Assembly: GCF_012395185.1 (NCBI RefSeq)
Contig: NZ_JAAZTU010000007.1
Coordinates: 62,001-126,000, forward strand
Direction of reading: 5' to 3'
DNA: 64,000 nucleotides
From: Vibrio aestuarianus
GTDB taxonomy: Bacteria > Pseudomonadota > Gammaproteobacteria > Enterobacterales > Vibrionaceae
In this document: positions 51,471 to 58,932 of the stretch, in pieces
Layout of the letters: the number at the start of each line of letters is the position of its first letter
Position numbering within the stretch: position 1 is the first letter of the stretch
The notes under the pieces: model-generated
The model's database searches: none
Told to the model about the DNA's origin: nothing
Seen by the model: the letters and a program-made list of their open reading frames with translations, nothing else
Translations under genes and position numbers: made by a program

Positions 51471-52444
51471 GGTGCCGTCACCTCATTGGTTTTGTTCATC
51501 GCTTTAAACGTAATTGACTGAGCAATACGCTTGGCGGTTTCTGGTGGAATATCACCCACCACCGAGATCTCATTATTGCCTTTCACAAAACTATGTAAAG
51601 TACGGCGACCTTGGCGAACCAATTGACCTTTTAACGAATGATTGTCGCTATCTGAAATGTACACAGAGAAACTGAACAAACCATCGCTAAACATTTGGCT
51701 TTCAACTAAACGTTCAGTAATGGCCATACGGTAACGGTTCAGTTCTTTGGGCTCGAAACCATCAGGGGTCCAACCTACATTCCAAAAACTTTCGTTAAGG
51801 TTACCCTTTGGTAAAGACAATACTTCTGGAAGTTTGACGGCATTGAGCCCCTCCATCGCATCGGCGAGTTTGTCGCTGATCGCATAAGATATGGTGCGAT
51901 ATTGCTCTAATACTTCACCATCTCTATCAACTAAATCTGCTCGTAGTGGCAAATGACTGGCTTCATCAACCCATAAAACATAGGAATAACGCAGCCCATC
52001 TTTAGGCACAATACGCACAACCTGACAGGCAGTACCCGCTTCACGAGCACGACCGACTTTAACAAAGTCGTAATATTGGCTTAATGCGCCAACATCGCTA
52101 TCGAGCATAGGAATCGTCGGTGCAACCATAGAGCTAGACTCGATGGTGAACGGATCTACGCCTGGCTCAATGTAACTGACTTCATCACCACGACGAATCA
52201 CTTCTCTGACCGGCCCACTGAGATAGACGAGATGAGCAAATTGTTGGTCACTTTTACTCGCATGACGATACAGTAAAGGTTCGATACTGCTTTTCTTAAT
52301 AAGAATGTAAGACAGCTCATAATTTAAGTGCTGACTGGCTTCGTTCATTTGAAGCAACAAAGCCTCTGCAGGTTGGTCATCTGCAAAGGCTAATGTAGAG
52401 TTCAAACTGAACAGCGCCAACGCACTGATCAGGTATTTATTCAT
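51467..52444 (-). CDS. rseB: periplasmic sigma-E regulator RseB
   Basis: RseB binds the periplasmic part of RseA and blocks DegS cleavage until it senses LPS intermediates. A signal peptide (1-21, ending TLAFA) precedes two MucB/RseB domains: a LolA-like N-terminal lipid-binding fold and a smaller C-terminal domain (about 215-315). Length is 325 residues. It overlaps rseA by four bases, so stoichiometry is probably set by coupled translation. Confidence 0.96.
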   Translation of the reverse strand: MNKYLISALALFSLNSTLAFADDQPAEALLLQMNEASQHLNYELSYILIKKSSIEPLLYRHASKSDQQFAHLVYLSGPVREVIRRGDEVSYIEPGVDPFTIESSSMVAPTIPMLDSDVGALSQYYDFVKVGRAREAGTACQVVRIVPKDGLRYSYVLWVDEASHLPLRADLVDRDGEVLEQYRTISYAISDKLADAMEGLNAVKLPEVLSLPKGNLNESFWNVGWTPDGFEPKELNRYRMAITERLVESQMFSDGLFSFSVYISDSDNHSLKGQLVRQGRRTLHSFVKGNNEISVVGDIPPETAKRIAQSITFKAMNKTNEVTAP

Positions 52445-53064
52445 TCAGCTACCGATTGATGTACATCGTTGTGCAAGCTAGCACTTTCGCTATTTAAGCG
52501 AAGTTGCAGCTCGTAATCTTGTAATAGCGCGTTAACGCGGCGGCGTTGCTCTTGCATATTAGTATCATTGTTGTGTCGCTCGACAGAATCACGAGTCAAG
52601 CTAACCGGTTCAACACTACCAGTGAACGGTACTGTTTGTAATACAGGTAATTGATCACCTTGAGTAGCGGTTGGATCACTACCACTGTATTGCTGCACAC
52701 CCAAAACAACCACAAGCGAGACACAAGCAGCCACAGCGACTTGTCCAAACTGAGAAAGCCATGCTGGTAATTGTCGACGGGCTTGCGATGGCGTAGGTTG
52801 AGACTCACGATTTCCATGCTGAATTTCAACAACAGAGGCCGAATGTAAACGACTGTGCGTAGGCTCACTTTCCAATGCTAATGCCACACTTTCTGCAATA
52901 TTCCATTCAGCTCGCACTGGGGCATCACCACGCATCACATCACCAATTACATGGTAATTTTTCCACGTTTGTAAACTTTCTTGGTCAAGCTCTAATTCTT
53001 GGATTAGTGCCTTATCGACCATTTCCCCATCCATGAGTGCTGAAAGTTTTTCTTTGTCAGCCAT
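52441..53064 (-). CDS. rseA: anti-sigma-E factor RseA
   Basis: RseA is a single-pass membrane protein that sequesters sigma-E until cut by DegS and RseP. The cytoplasmic sigma-binding domain (about 1-90) starts MADKEKLSALMDGE. The membrane helix is at about 107-124 (GQVAVAACVSLVVVLGVQ), followed by a periplasmic domain that binds RseB. Length is 207 residues. It lies 34 bases after rpoE. Confidence 0.96.
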   Translation of the reverse strand: MADKEKLSALMDGEMVDKALIQELELDQESLQTWKNYHVIGDVMRGDAPVRAEWNIAESVALALESEPTHSRLHSASVVEIQHGNRESQPTPSQARRQLPAWLSQFGQVAVAACVSLVVVLGVQQYSGSDPTATQGDQLPVLQTVPFTGSVEPVSLTRDSVERHNNDTNMQEQRRRVNALLQDYELQLRLNSESASLHNDVHQSVAE

Positions 53065-53098
53065 TATTTATTCACCATATTCATTACTGGTTTGAGCG

Positions 53099-53671
53099 CT
53101 ATAAAAGAGGTTTTATCTTCTTTTCTACCGCTTCACGAGCACGGAAGATACGCGAACGCACCGTTCCTACAGGACAATCCATAACTTCTGCGATTTCCTC
53201 GTAACTTAAGCCTTCAAGCTCACGCAACGTCATCGCCGTTTTTAAATCTTCAGGTAACGCTTCTATCGCACTGAACACTACCTGTTGCAATTCTTTGGAC
53301 AACGTAATGTTCTCAGGGTTCGATATTTCTTTTAGCGCATTACCATTTTCATAATATTCAGCATCTTCAGCATCAACATCATTTGCGGGTGGCCTGCGGC
53401 TCTGCGCAACAATGTGATTTTTGGCAGTATTGACAGCAATACGGTATAGCCAAGTGTAAAACGCGCTTTCTCCACGAAAAGTTGGGATAGCACGATACGC
53501 CTTGATGAATGCCTCTTGGGCGACATCCGCTACATCTCCAGAATTGCTCACATACCGAGAAATAAGGTTGCAGACTTTATTTTGGTATCTTAAGACCAAA
53601 AGGTTAAACGCTTGCTTATCCCCACTCTGAACTCGCTCAATCAATACCTGATCGGTCAACTGCTCGTTCAT
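53099..53671 (-). CDS. rpoE: envelope-stress sigma factor sigma-E
   Basis: This ECF sigma factor directs the response to misfolded outer-membrane proteins and LPS defects. It starts MNEQLTDQVLIERVQ and shows sigma region 2 (DVAQEAFIKAYRAIPTFRGES, WLYRIAVNTAKN) and region 4 (LRELEGLSYEEIAEVMDCPVGTVRSRIFRARE). Length is 190 residues. The ATG at 53671, with AGGAG 11 bases upstream, is preferred to an in-frame start at 53722. It heads rpoE-rseA-rseB-rseC and carries a sigma-E-like promoter upstream. Confidence 0.97.
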   Translation of the reverse strand: MNEQLTDQVLIERVQSGDKQAFNLLVLRYQNKVCNLISRYVSNSGDVADVAQEAFIKAYRAIPTFRGESAFYTWLYRIAVNTAKNHIVAQSRRPPANDVDAEDAEYYENGNALKEISNPENITLSKELQQVVFSAIEALPEDLKTAMTLRELEGLSYEEIAEVMDCPVGTVRSRIFRAREAVEKKIKPLL

Positions 53672-53770
53672 TCGAGCGTGTACTCCTATTGTTATTCCCC
53701 TTACCTTCTCAGATATGGGCATTCATTATGCAAAGTGTAGTATTGACACCACCGCTTACATGAGCACTAT

Positions 53771-53798
53771 TGTGACTCAAGGAAGAATGGGAAGTTCC
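53771..53798 (-). promoter_or_regulatory. candidate autoregulatory sigma-E promoter of rpoE
   Basis: On the minus strand GGAACTT (53792-53798) is followed after 16 bases by TCACA (53771-53775). This matches the sigma-E class and would start transcription about 95 bases upstream of rpoE. Confidence 0.6.
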
Positions 53799-53861
53799 AT
53801 TCTGTCTAAAAATATTTGCCATTCACAATCGATAAGTGTGACGTAACTTCAATTCGGCAAA

Positions 53862-53879
53862 CCTCACAACATAGTGAGG
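53862..53879. repeat. short dyad in the rpoE-nadB intergenic region
   Basis: CCTCAC, six bases, GTGAGG. It has operator-like symmetry, upstream of both divergent genes. The half-sites are inverted relative to CRP (TGTGA-N6-TCACA), so it is not a CRP site. Confidence 0.4.
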
Positions 53880-53987
53880 GTCGATAGTACGAAAGACAAT
53901 GGCATTGACAAAAGTATTGCATTTTAACGAGATAATTTACCTTTATTTTATCTAGATGATCGAAGTCCCGCTTACGCAGCTAATGGA

Positions 53988-54114
53988 TATACCAAAACTA
54001 CTTGGAGTTACAGGTAGGCGGCAAGTGAGTTTATTCCCATAAGCATAGACAGGCTATGTGATTGGGGTAAACGAACGCCGCCAACACCGCAGCATCTTCA
54101 AGTAGGAAGGGATA
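53988..54114. repeat. ERIC (enterobacterial repetitive intergenic consensus) element
   Basis: This segment of about 127 bases is an imperfect palindrome matching the ERIC consensus. Its left part has GGAGTTACAGGTAGGCGGCA followed by AGTGAG; the centre has a CCCATAAGC / GTGATTGGGGT arrangement; the right part has GCCAACACCGCAGC and CTTCAAGTAGGAAGGGATA; the ends are TATACC and GGGATA. It fills much of the rpoE-nadB gap and codes for nothing. ERIC elements have no transposase and are thought to be moved in trans; when transcribed they form long hairpins. A perfect TTGACA at 53905-53910 to its left suggests it may sit in the nadB leader. Confidence 0.9.
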
Positions 54115-54216
54115 AAACCTTGCGACTTAAGCACTTCAAGAGTATAGATACATGCAGTACATTTTTTTAAATAAGAGTTGGATAACTCTACTATAGTTCG
54201 GGAATTTAAAAGTTTT

Positions 54217-55824
54217 ATGAACGCAAACCGTGAACATCAATGTGATGTATTAGTGGTAGGTAGTGGTGCAGCAGGCTTGTCGTTAGCTCTGCGTGTAGCA
54301 AAACATGGAAAAGTCATTGTTCTAAGCAAAGGACCTCGCAGTGAGGGGGCCACCTATTACGCTCAAGGAGGAATTGCGGCTGTTTTTGACGAATCAGACA
54401 GTATTGAATCACACGTTGAAGATACACAAATCGCAGGGGCTGGTATTTGTGAAGAAGATACCGTGCGCTTTATCGCAGAACACGCGAAAGAGAGTGTTCA
54501 GTGGCTAATTGATGGCGGTGTTCCTTTCGACAGAGAAGAAAATGACAGTGATGAAGCTCCTCGTTATCATTTAACTCGCGAGGGTGGTCATAGCCATCGA
54601 CGTATCCTTCATGCTGCCGATGCAACTGGCATGGCGATGCAAACCTCCCTTCAAGATAATGTTCATAACCACCCAAACATCACCATTCTTGAACGTCATA
54701 ATGCATTAGATTTGATCACTGAAGACAAAGTTGGTGGTGACAAACAAAAAGTCATTGGCGCTTATGTTTGGAACCGTAATCAAGAACACGTTGAAACCAT
54801 CCGCGCGAAATTCGTGGTCTTAGCCACAGGGGGCGCATCGAAGGTATACCAATATACTTCCAATCCCGATGTCTCTTCTGGTGATGGCATTGCCATGGCT
54901 TGGCGCGCAGGGTGCCGCGTTGCAAATTTAGAGTTTAATCAATTCCACCCAACCTGCTTGTTCCATCCTGAGGCTCGTAACTTTCTTTTGACAGAAGCAT
55001 TACGTGGTGAAGGAGCATTTTTAAGACGTCCTGATGGCTCACGCTTTATGCCTGATTTTGATGAGCGTGGAGAACTGGCACCTCGTGATGTGGTTGCCCG
55101 AGCGATAGATTTTGAGATGAAACGCCTAGGTGCTGATTGCATGTACCTAGACATCAGCCATAAGCCTGCTGATTTTATCGAAAAACACTTCCCCACCATC
55201 CATTCTCGTCTAATGGAATTGGGGATTGATATGACCAAAGAGCCGATCCCGATAGTGCCTGCTGCGCACTATACTTGCGGGGGGGTAATGGTCAACAAGC
55301 AAGGTCAGACCGACATCAAACACCTTTATGCAATCGGTGAAGTCAGCTATACCGGGCTACATGGTGCTAACCGTATGGCTTCAAACTCGTTACTTGAGTG
55401 TGTTGTCTATGCATGGTCTGCGGCGCAACATATTCTAAAAGCACTGCCTGAAGCACAACTTCCTCCAAGTTTACCAGCTTGGGATGAAAGTAAAGTGAAT
55501 AACTCAGATGAAGAAGTTGTTATTCAACATAACTGGCACGAACTGCGTCTATTCATGTGGGATTACATGGGCATCGTACGTACTGACAAGCGTTTGGAGC
55601 GTGCATTACGTCGCATCCAATTGCTGCAACAAGAAACTCATGAGTACTACAGTCATTTCCGTGTTTCGAACAATTTATTGGAACTGCGAAATTTATTGCA
55701 AGTCGCCGAGCTGATGGTTCGCTGTGCAATGCAACGCAAAGAAAGCCGTGGTTTGCATTACACATTGGACTACCCACAATTGGCCGAAGATAGCGGGCCT
55801 ACAATTCTGACACCGCAAGGCTAG
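54217..55824 (+). CDS. nadB: L-aspartate oxidase
   Basis: NadB is the FAD enzyme that makes iminoaspartate, the first step of de novo NAD synthesis. The FAD-binding [11 protein letters not shown] lies near the start, then [29 protein letters not shown], and HYTCGGVMV with [16 protein letters not shown]. The ATG at 54217 (MNANREHQ) gives 535 residues and matches E. coli; a TTG-led extension from 54178 is rejected. It is divergent from rpoE and follows the ERIC element by about 100 bases. Confidence 0.96.
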   Translation: MNANREHQCDVLVVGSGAAGLSLALRVAKHGKVIVLSKGPRSEGATYYAQGGIAAVFDESDSIESHVEDTQIAGAGICEEDTVRFIAEHAKESVQWLIDGGVPFDREENDSDEAPRYHLTREGGHSHRRILHAADATGMAMQTSLQDNVHNHPNITILERHNALDLITEDKVGGDKQKVIGAYVWNRNQEHVETIRAKFVVLATGGASKVYQYTSNPDVSSGDGIAMAWRAGCRVANLEFNQFHPTCLFHPEARNFLLTEALRGEGAFLRRPDGSRFMPDFDERGELAPRDVVARAIDFEMKRLGADCMYLDISHKPADFIEKHFPTIHSRLMELGIDMTKEPIPIVPAAHYTCGGVMVNKQGQTDIKHLYAIGEVSYTGLHGANRMASNSLLECVVYAWSAAQHILKALPEAQLPPSLPAWDESKVNNSDEEVVIQHNWHELRLFMWDYMGIVRTDKRLERALRRIQLLQQETHEYYSHFRVSNNLLELRNLLQVAELMVRCAMQRKESRGLHYTLDYPQLAEDSGPTILTPQG

Positions 55825-55841
55825 GAATAAACATGCAGTTA

Positions 55842-55872
55842 AACAAAAGGAGTCTTTATGGCTCCTTTTGTT
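55842..55872. terminator. bidirectional terminator between nadB and ygfX, overlapping the ygfX stop
   Basis: The 11-bp stem AACAAAAGGAG/CTCCTTTTGTT has a 9-base loop containing the ygfX stop codon (55856-55858). Its right arm therefore lies inside the last ygfX codons. Confidence 0.8.
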
Positions 55873-56293
55873 GTTTATTGATTTGCGCTAATCGAACCAA
55901 TAGCTGCCGATACAGTTCATCACTACAAGTGTCTCGCCACAATAGATAGCGCTGCCCACATTCTGAGTACAAAATAAGCACCATAAACGAAAATTGCAAT
56001 GAGACTTTTTCAATAATAAATGTCTCTTCAAGCCATTGACATCTGCCATCCTTATGCAAGGTAACATCTCCGCTAACACATGGAGGCAATAGATCGAATT
56101 GGTAACCCGCTGACAATAAGAAGATGATAAAGAAGAGAGTCGAAACAAGAGGAAGAGGAGAAATCAACAACGCCCATATGACCAACATCAACAATATGAT
56201 ATGAGCCAAACAGGCGAAATAAGAAGCTTGAAGTGTAAACTTAACGTACTTTGCTGAGGTTATGAGCGACAATCTTGTCCACCATAGCGGCAT
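55856..56293 (-). CDS. ygfX: YgfX (CptA) family membrane protein
   Basis: This small inner-membrane protein is encoded with sdhE. In E. coli YgfX was described as a toxin affecting FtsZ/MreB, with SdhE as its partner, but this role is disputed. Two adjacent membrane helices lie at about 26-64, then a cytoplasmic region with a GRCQWLEETF-like motif. Length is 145 residues from the ATG at 56293. A TTG at 56272, with GGTGGA upstream, would give a start closer to the E. coli N-terminus and a shorter overlap (32 instead of 53 bases) with sdhE; the start is unsettled. Confidence 0.82.
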   Translation of the reverse strand: MPLWWTRLSLITSAKYVKFTLQASYFACLAHIILLMLVIWALLISPLPLVSTLFFIIFLLSAGYQFDLLPPCVSGDVTLHKDGRCQWLEETFIIEKVSLQFSFMVLILYSECGQRYLLWRDTCSDELYRQLLVRLAQINKQQKEP

Positions 56294-56501
56294 GCCCTAA
56301 ATTTTCACTGCGACCATGCCCCATGATCCACGTGAATAGATCTGGATCATCACACTCCAGTAGGGAAACGAAATCTCGTTGTTCAGTTTCACCAAGCGAG
56401 TCGAAGCATTCTTCAAAAAATGGCATTACAACCACATCTAACTCTAGCATTCCTCGACGGCAGGCCCACTTAATTCTTGCTTTTTCTTCAGTGGTGTACA
56501 T
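56241..56501 (-). CDS. sdhE: succinate dehydrogenase FAD assembly factor SdhE
   Basis: SdhE promotes covalent attachment of FAD to SdhA and FrdA. At 86 residues it keeps the family motif RRGMLELD near the N-terminus, needed for flavinylation, and the C-terminal DLFTWIMGH. It overlaps ygfX, as in enterics. It is divergent from ygfZ, another gene linked to redox cofactor proteins. Confidence 0.95.
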   Translation of the reverse strand: MYTTEEKARIKWACRRGMLELDVVVMPFFEECFDSLGETEQRDFVSLLECDDPDLFTWIMGHGRSENLGHAAMVDKIVAHNLSKVR

Positions 56502-56651
56502 CGGTTTTCCTCACCTTATGTTTATTTGCGCAGAGTGTATCAAGCGGATGGTAATTCAACTAGTAGATGAGTCACAGTCCCTGTTCAAGCTGACAAAAAA
56601 ACTGAACCAGACTAACATAGTGTCTACATTTTACTTTTTAGGTAGACAAAC

Positions 56652-57623
56652 ATGGACTGGCAAAACGCATTTACACCTCTCTCAGTGACCGCCAATGACA
56701 CGCTTCCCCCTTTAATGATGGCTCATCTCGATTCATGGGGAGCAATCACTATGGATGGAGATGACAAAAAAGCTTATTTGCAAGGTCAAGTGACCTGTAA
56801 CGTTGTTAGCCTTGAGAAGACACAATCCACATTCGGTGCACATTGTGACGCCAAAGGTAAGGTTTGGTCAGTGTTTCGCCTTTTTCACCACAATAATGGT
56901 TATGCGATGTTCCAGCCATTATCAGCGATAGAAGCAGAGCTTAACGAACTGAAAAAGTACGCGATTTTTTCAAAAGTAGCGATAAGCCAAAGTCAGGATG
57001 TTGCTTTAGGTGTATTCGGTGATAACGCTGAACAATATATTGATGCATTAACAGAAGATCGAGGTGATGTTCGCAGTATTGAAGGTGGTAGCGCTGTAAA
57101 AATATCACCACAACGTTGGCTATTACTGATAACTGAACCTGTCGCACAAAAGCTCATCAGCAGCAGTGATGCCACTAAAGTCAGCGAAGCACTTTGGACA
57201 CGTTTTGATATTGAAGAAGGTATTCCGCTTATCACTCAAATCGATCAAAGAGAACATATTCCTCAAGCGTTGAACTTGCAAGCGCTGAATGGAATTAGCT
57301 TTAGTAAAGGTTGTTATACTGGTCAAGAAACAGTAGCTCGCGCTAAATACCGTGGTATCAACAAACGGGCCATGTACCTTGTGCAAGGCAATAGCGAACA
57401 AGTATTGGTCAGTGATGAACCCATTGTATTGGAGCGTTCGGTCGGTGAAAATTGGCGTAGTGTTGGACACTTACTCGCTCATTATACTTTCGCCGATCAA
57501 ACAGCAATTGGCTTGATTGTGCTACCTAATAATTTAGAGGCCGACACTCAATTTCGTCTAGCTAATCAACCTGGCACTCGTTGGTTGATCCAAACGTTAC
57601 CTTATTCTCTTGAAGATGAATAA
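56652..57623 (+). CDS. ygfZ: folate-binding Fe-S/tRNA-modification protein YgfZ
   Basis: YgfZ is a tetrahydrofolate-binding protein of the GcvT-like fold that supports certain Fe-S enzymes, such as MiaB. The hallmark K-G-C-Y-T-G-Q-E is at 219-226, with C221 essential in E. coli. Length is 323 residues. The following YbaK-family gene overlaps its end by eight bases, an arrangement implying coupled expression. Confidence 0.95.
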   Translation: MDWQNAFTPLSVTANDTLPPLMMAHLDSWGAITMDGDDKKAYLQGQVTCNVVSLEKTQSTFGAHCDAKGKVWSVFRLFHHNNGYAMFQPLSAIEAELNELKKYAIFSKVAISQSQDVALGVFGDNAEQYIDALTEDRGDVRSIEGGSAVKISPQRWLLLITEPVAQKLISSSDATKVSEALWTRFDIEEGIPLITQIDQREHIPQALNLQALNGISFSKGCYTGQETVARAKYRGINKRAMYLVQGNSEQVLVSDEPIVLERSVGENWRSVGHLLAHYTFADQTAIGLIVLPNNLEADTQFRLANQPGTRWLIQTLPYSLEDE

Positions 57624-58089
57624 CGAATTCGATACACACATCACTCGTTATTTAACGGAGCAAGGGGTCTCTTATCGCCTAATGCCCCATCAAACTCCAG
57701 CGAAAACGATTGAAGATGCCGCCAAGCAGCGCGGCATTCACCCAAAGCAGATGGTAAAGTCGATAGTTTTAAAAGAGTTCGGTGGCCGATATGCGCTCGC
57801 CTGCGTTCCGGGAAATAAAGCTGTTGATCCCAAAAAAGTACGCGCCATATTTCAGGGACGTCGTATGACCTGTGTGAATATCGAAGACGTTGCACTCATT
57901 ACAGGCTACCAAGTAGGCACTGTCACACCATTACTGCTACTCACATCAATGCCTATCATATTTGATAGGCAACTACTGAATGAGCAACAAGTGACTATCA
58001 GTAGTGGTACCCAAATGGCAGGAATCGCACTTCGCTGTCAAGATTTAGTCGCGCTTTGCCATCCAATTATCGCAGACATCGTCCGTTGA
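57616..58089 (+). CDS. YbaK/EbsC family aminoacyl-tRNA deacylase domain protein
   Basis: This is a single-domain 157-residue protein of the YbaK/ProX trans-editing superfamily, which hydrolyses mischarged tRNAs such as Cys-tRNA(Pro) or Ala-tRNA(Pro). The catalytic-region lysine is in [27 protein letters not shown], and the domain ends with the conserved serine-glycine turn [11 protein letters not shown]. The ATG at 57616 lies just inside the ygfZ end; a TTG two codons upstream is less likely. The substrate cannot be told from the sequence. Confidence 0.85.
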   Translation: MNNEFDTHITRYLTEQGVSYRLMPHQTPAKTIEDAAKQRGIHPKQMVKSIVLKEFGGRYALACVPGNKAVDPKKVRAIFQGRRMTCVNIEDVALITGYQVGTVTPLLLLTSMPIIFDRQLLNEQQVTISSGTQMAGIALRCQDLVALCHPIIADIVR

Positions 58090-58335
58090 ACAATGAAACA
58101 ATGTAATCCATTACATTATTTCGTGAGCAACTCTGAAATACACCAAAATCGACGGTGAATTTTTAGTCAAAAGTAAAACATAAATAGTCATTGCGACTTT
58201 TTTAACGTACTCTTGCAGACGTTGGTTAAAGCATAATCAGAATGAACATTCTTTTGTATCCTTCACCAACAAAAAAGTGAATCCACTGATTGTTTCAGGA
58301 CATCCACTTTTTGTGTAATGCATCTGTGACTATTC
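58090..58335. other. noncoding stretch with an internal hairpin
   Basis: No ORF of interest is present. A hairpin with arms AAAAAGTG (58272-58279) and CACTTTTT (58305-58312) may end the ygfZ operon or a separate short transcript on either strand. I see no convincing promoter in it. Confidence 0.5.
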
Positions 58336-58362
58336 GCCCGCACATTTAGCGGGCATTTTTTT
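58336..58362 (+). terminator. strong terminator of unassigned transcript
   Basis: GCCCGC/GCGGGC with a 7-base loop, then A and seven T. It is the second terminator within 60 bases and lies 250 bases after the nearest plus-strand gene, so it may end a small RNA. Confidence 0.75.
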
Positions 58363-58452
58363 GTCAGAAAATTCACCAAAAATTATCACATTTAAATAAA
58401 ATGCAACTATTATTAAAAATGTCATATTGTTCGGGCTTAATAAGCACCGAGT

Positions 58453-58560
58453 AAAACAAGGGCAAGTTCATTAGCAAACCCTGTTTTGAGGAAAGCATCA
58501 CACGAACTTGGATATTTATCCAACATTTTGCCAACAGCAGCACAAATATCCAAACAGGTT
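58453..58560 (+). ncRNA. candidate structured RNA with alternative helices
   Basis: Bases 58453-58462 can pair with 58479-58487 (AAAACA-GGG with CCCTGTTTT). Bases 58477-58484 can instead pair with ACAGGTT at 58554-58560, enclosing a perfect 10-bp stem TTGGATATTT (58508-58517) with AAATATCCAA (58544-58553). The first two pairings exclude each other. No promoter is certain, and a -10-like TATAAT lies downstream, so it could be a leader, a separate small RNA, or simply an upstream DNA structure. Confidence 0.35.
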
Positions 58561-58615
58561 AGGCTTTACTGCATAATCCCCTATTAATATCACACTATTT
58601 TTAACGGGGGTTTAA

Positions 58616-58621
58616 TATAAT
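58616..58621 (+). promoter_or_regulatory. -10-like element upstream of the small ORF
   Basis: A consensus TATAAT lies 32 bases before the ATG of the 68-residue ORF. No good -35 lies at 17 bases. Confidence 0.4.
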
Positions 58622-58653
58622 TTGCAGTGCAAGAACAATAGAAGGATCGTAGT

Positions 58654-58860
58654 ATGAGACTGTTTAAGCGCTATACACCGGGGATGATTGCAAAACACGT
58701 AAGTCGTCTTTTTAAAGGAAGAATTTACATTTACGGTGTGGGGAAATTTGAATTTAATAATGGCAAATTAGTCTTGCCTGAGCGTGCAGAGAAACGCCAT
58801 TTCCAAACAGTAAAAGAAGTGAATCAGGAAATAATGAGATTACGTTGCGCTTACGCTTGA
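58654..58860 (+). CDS. small basic hypothetical protein
   Basis: I do not recognise this 68-residue protein. It begins MRLFKRYTPGMIAKHV, is rich in Arg and Lys (strongly basic), and has an aromatic glycine-rich middle (GRIYIYGVGKFEF). It has no signal peptide or membrane helix. Coding is supported by AAGGAT seven bases before the ATG, a -10-like element upstream, and a terminator directly after the stop. A nucleic-acid- or ribosome-binding role would fit its charge but is only a guess. It sits between a long noncoding stretch and convergent ubiI. Confidence 0.75.
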   Translation: MRLFKRYTPGMIAKHVSRLFKGRIYIYGVGKFEFNNGKLVLPERAEKRHFQTVKEVNQEIMRLRCAYA

Positions 58861-58883
58861 TGCAGTTTTAACGACAGAATTTA

Positions 58884-58914
58884 CAAGGGTTGGCGATTTG
58901 CCAACCCTTTTGCT
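58884..58914. terminator. bidirectional terminator between the small ORF and ubiI
   Basis: AAGGGTTGGC/GCCAACCCTT with a 5-base loop and a T run on the plus strand. Confidence 0.82.
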
Positions 58915-58932
58915 TTGTAGCAAGTAATAACT

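Noticed and set aside
53672..53722. In-frame N-terminal extension of rpoE
   Set aside because: The 17 extra residues do not resemble sigma-E N-termini, and AGGAG precedes the ATG at 53671.
57123..57470. 115-codon open frame antisense to ygfZ
   Set aside because: It lies inside a well-supported gene on the other strand with no start-site signal of its own.
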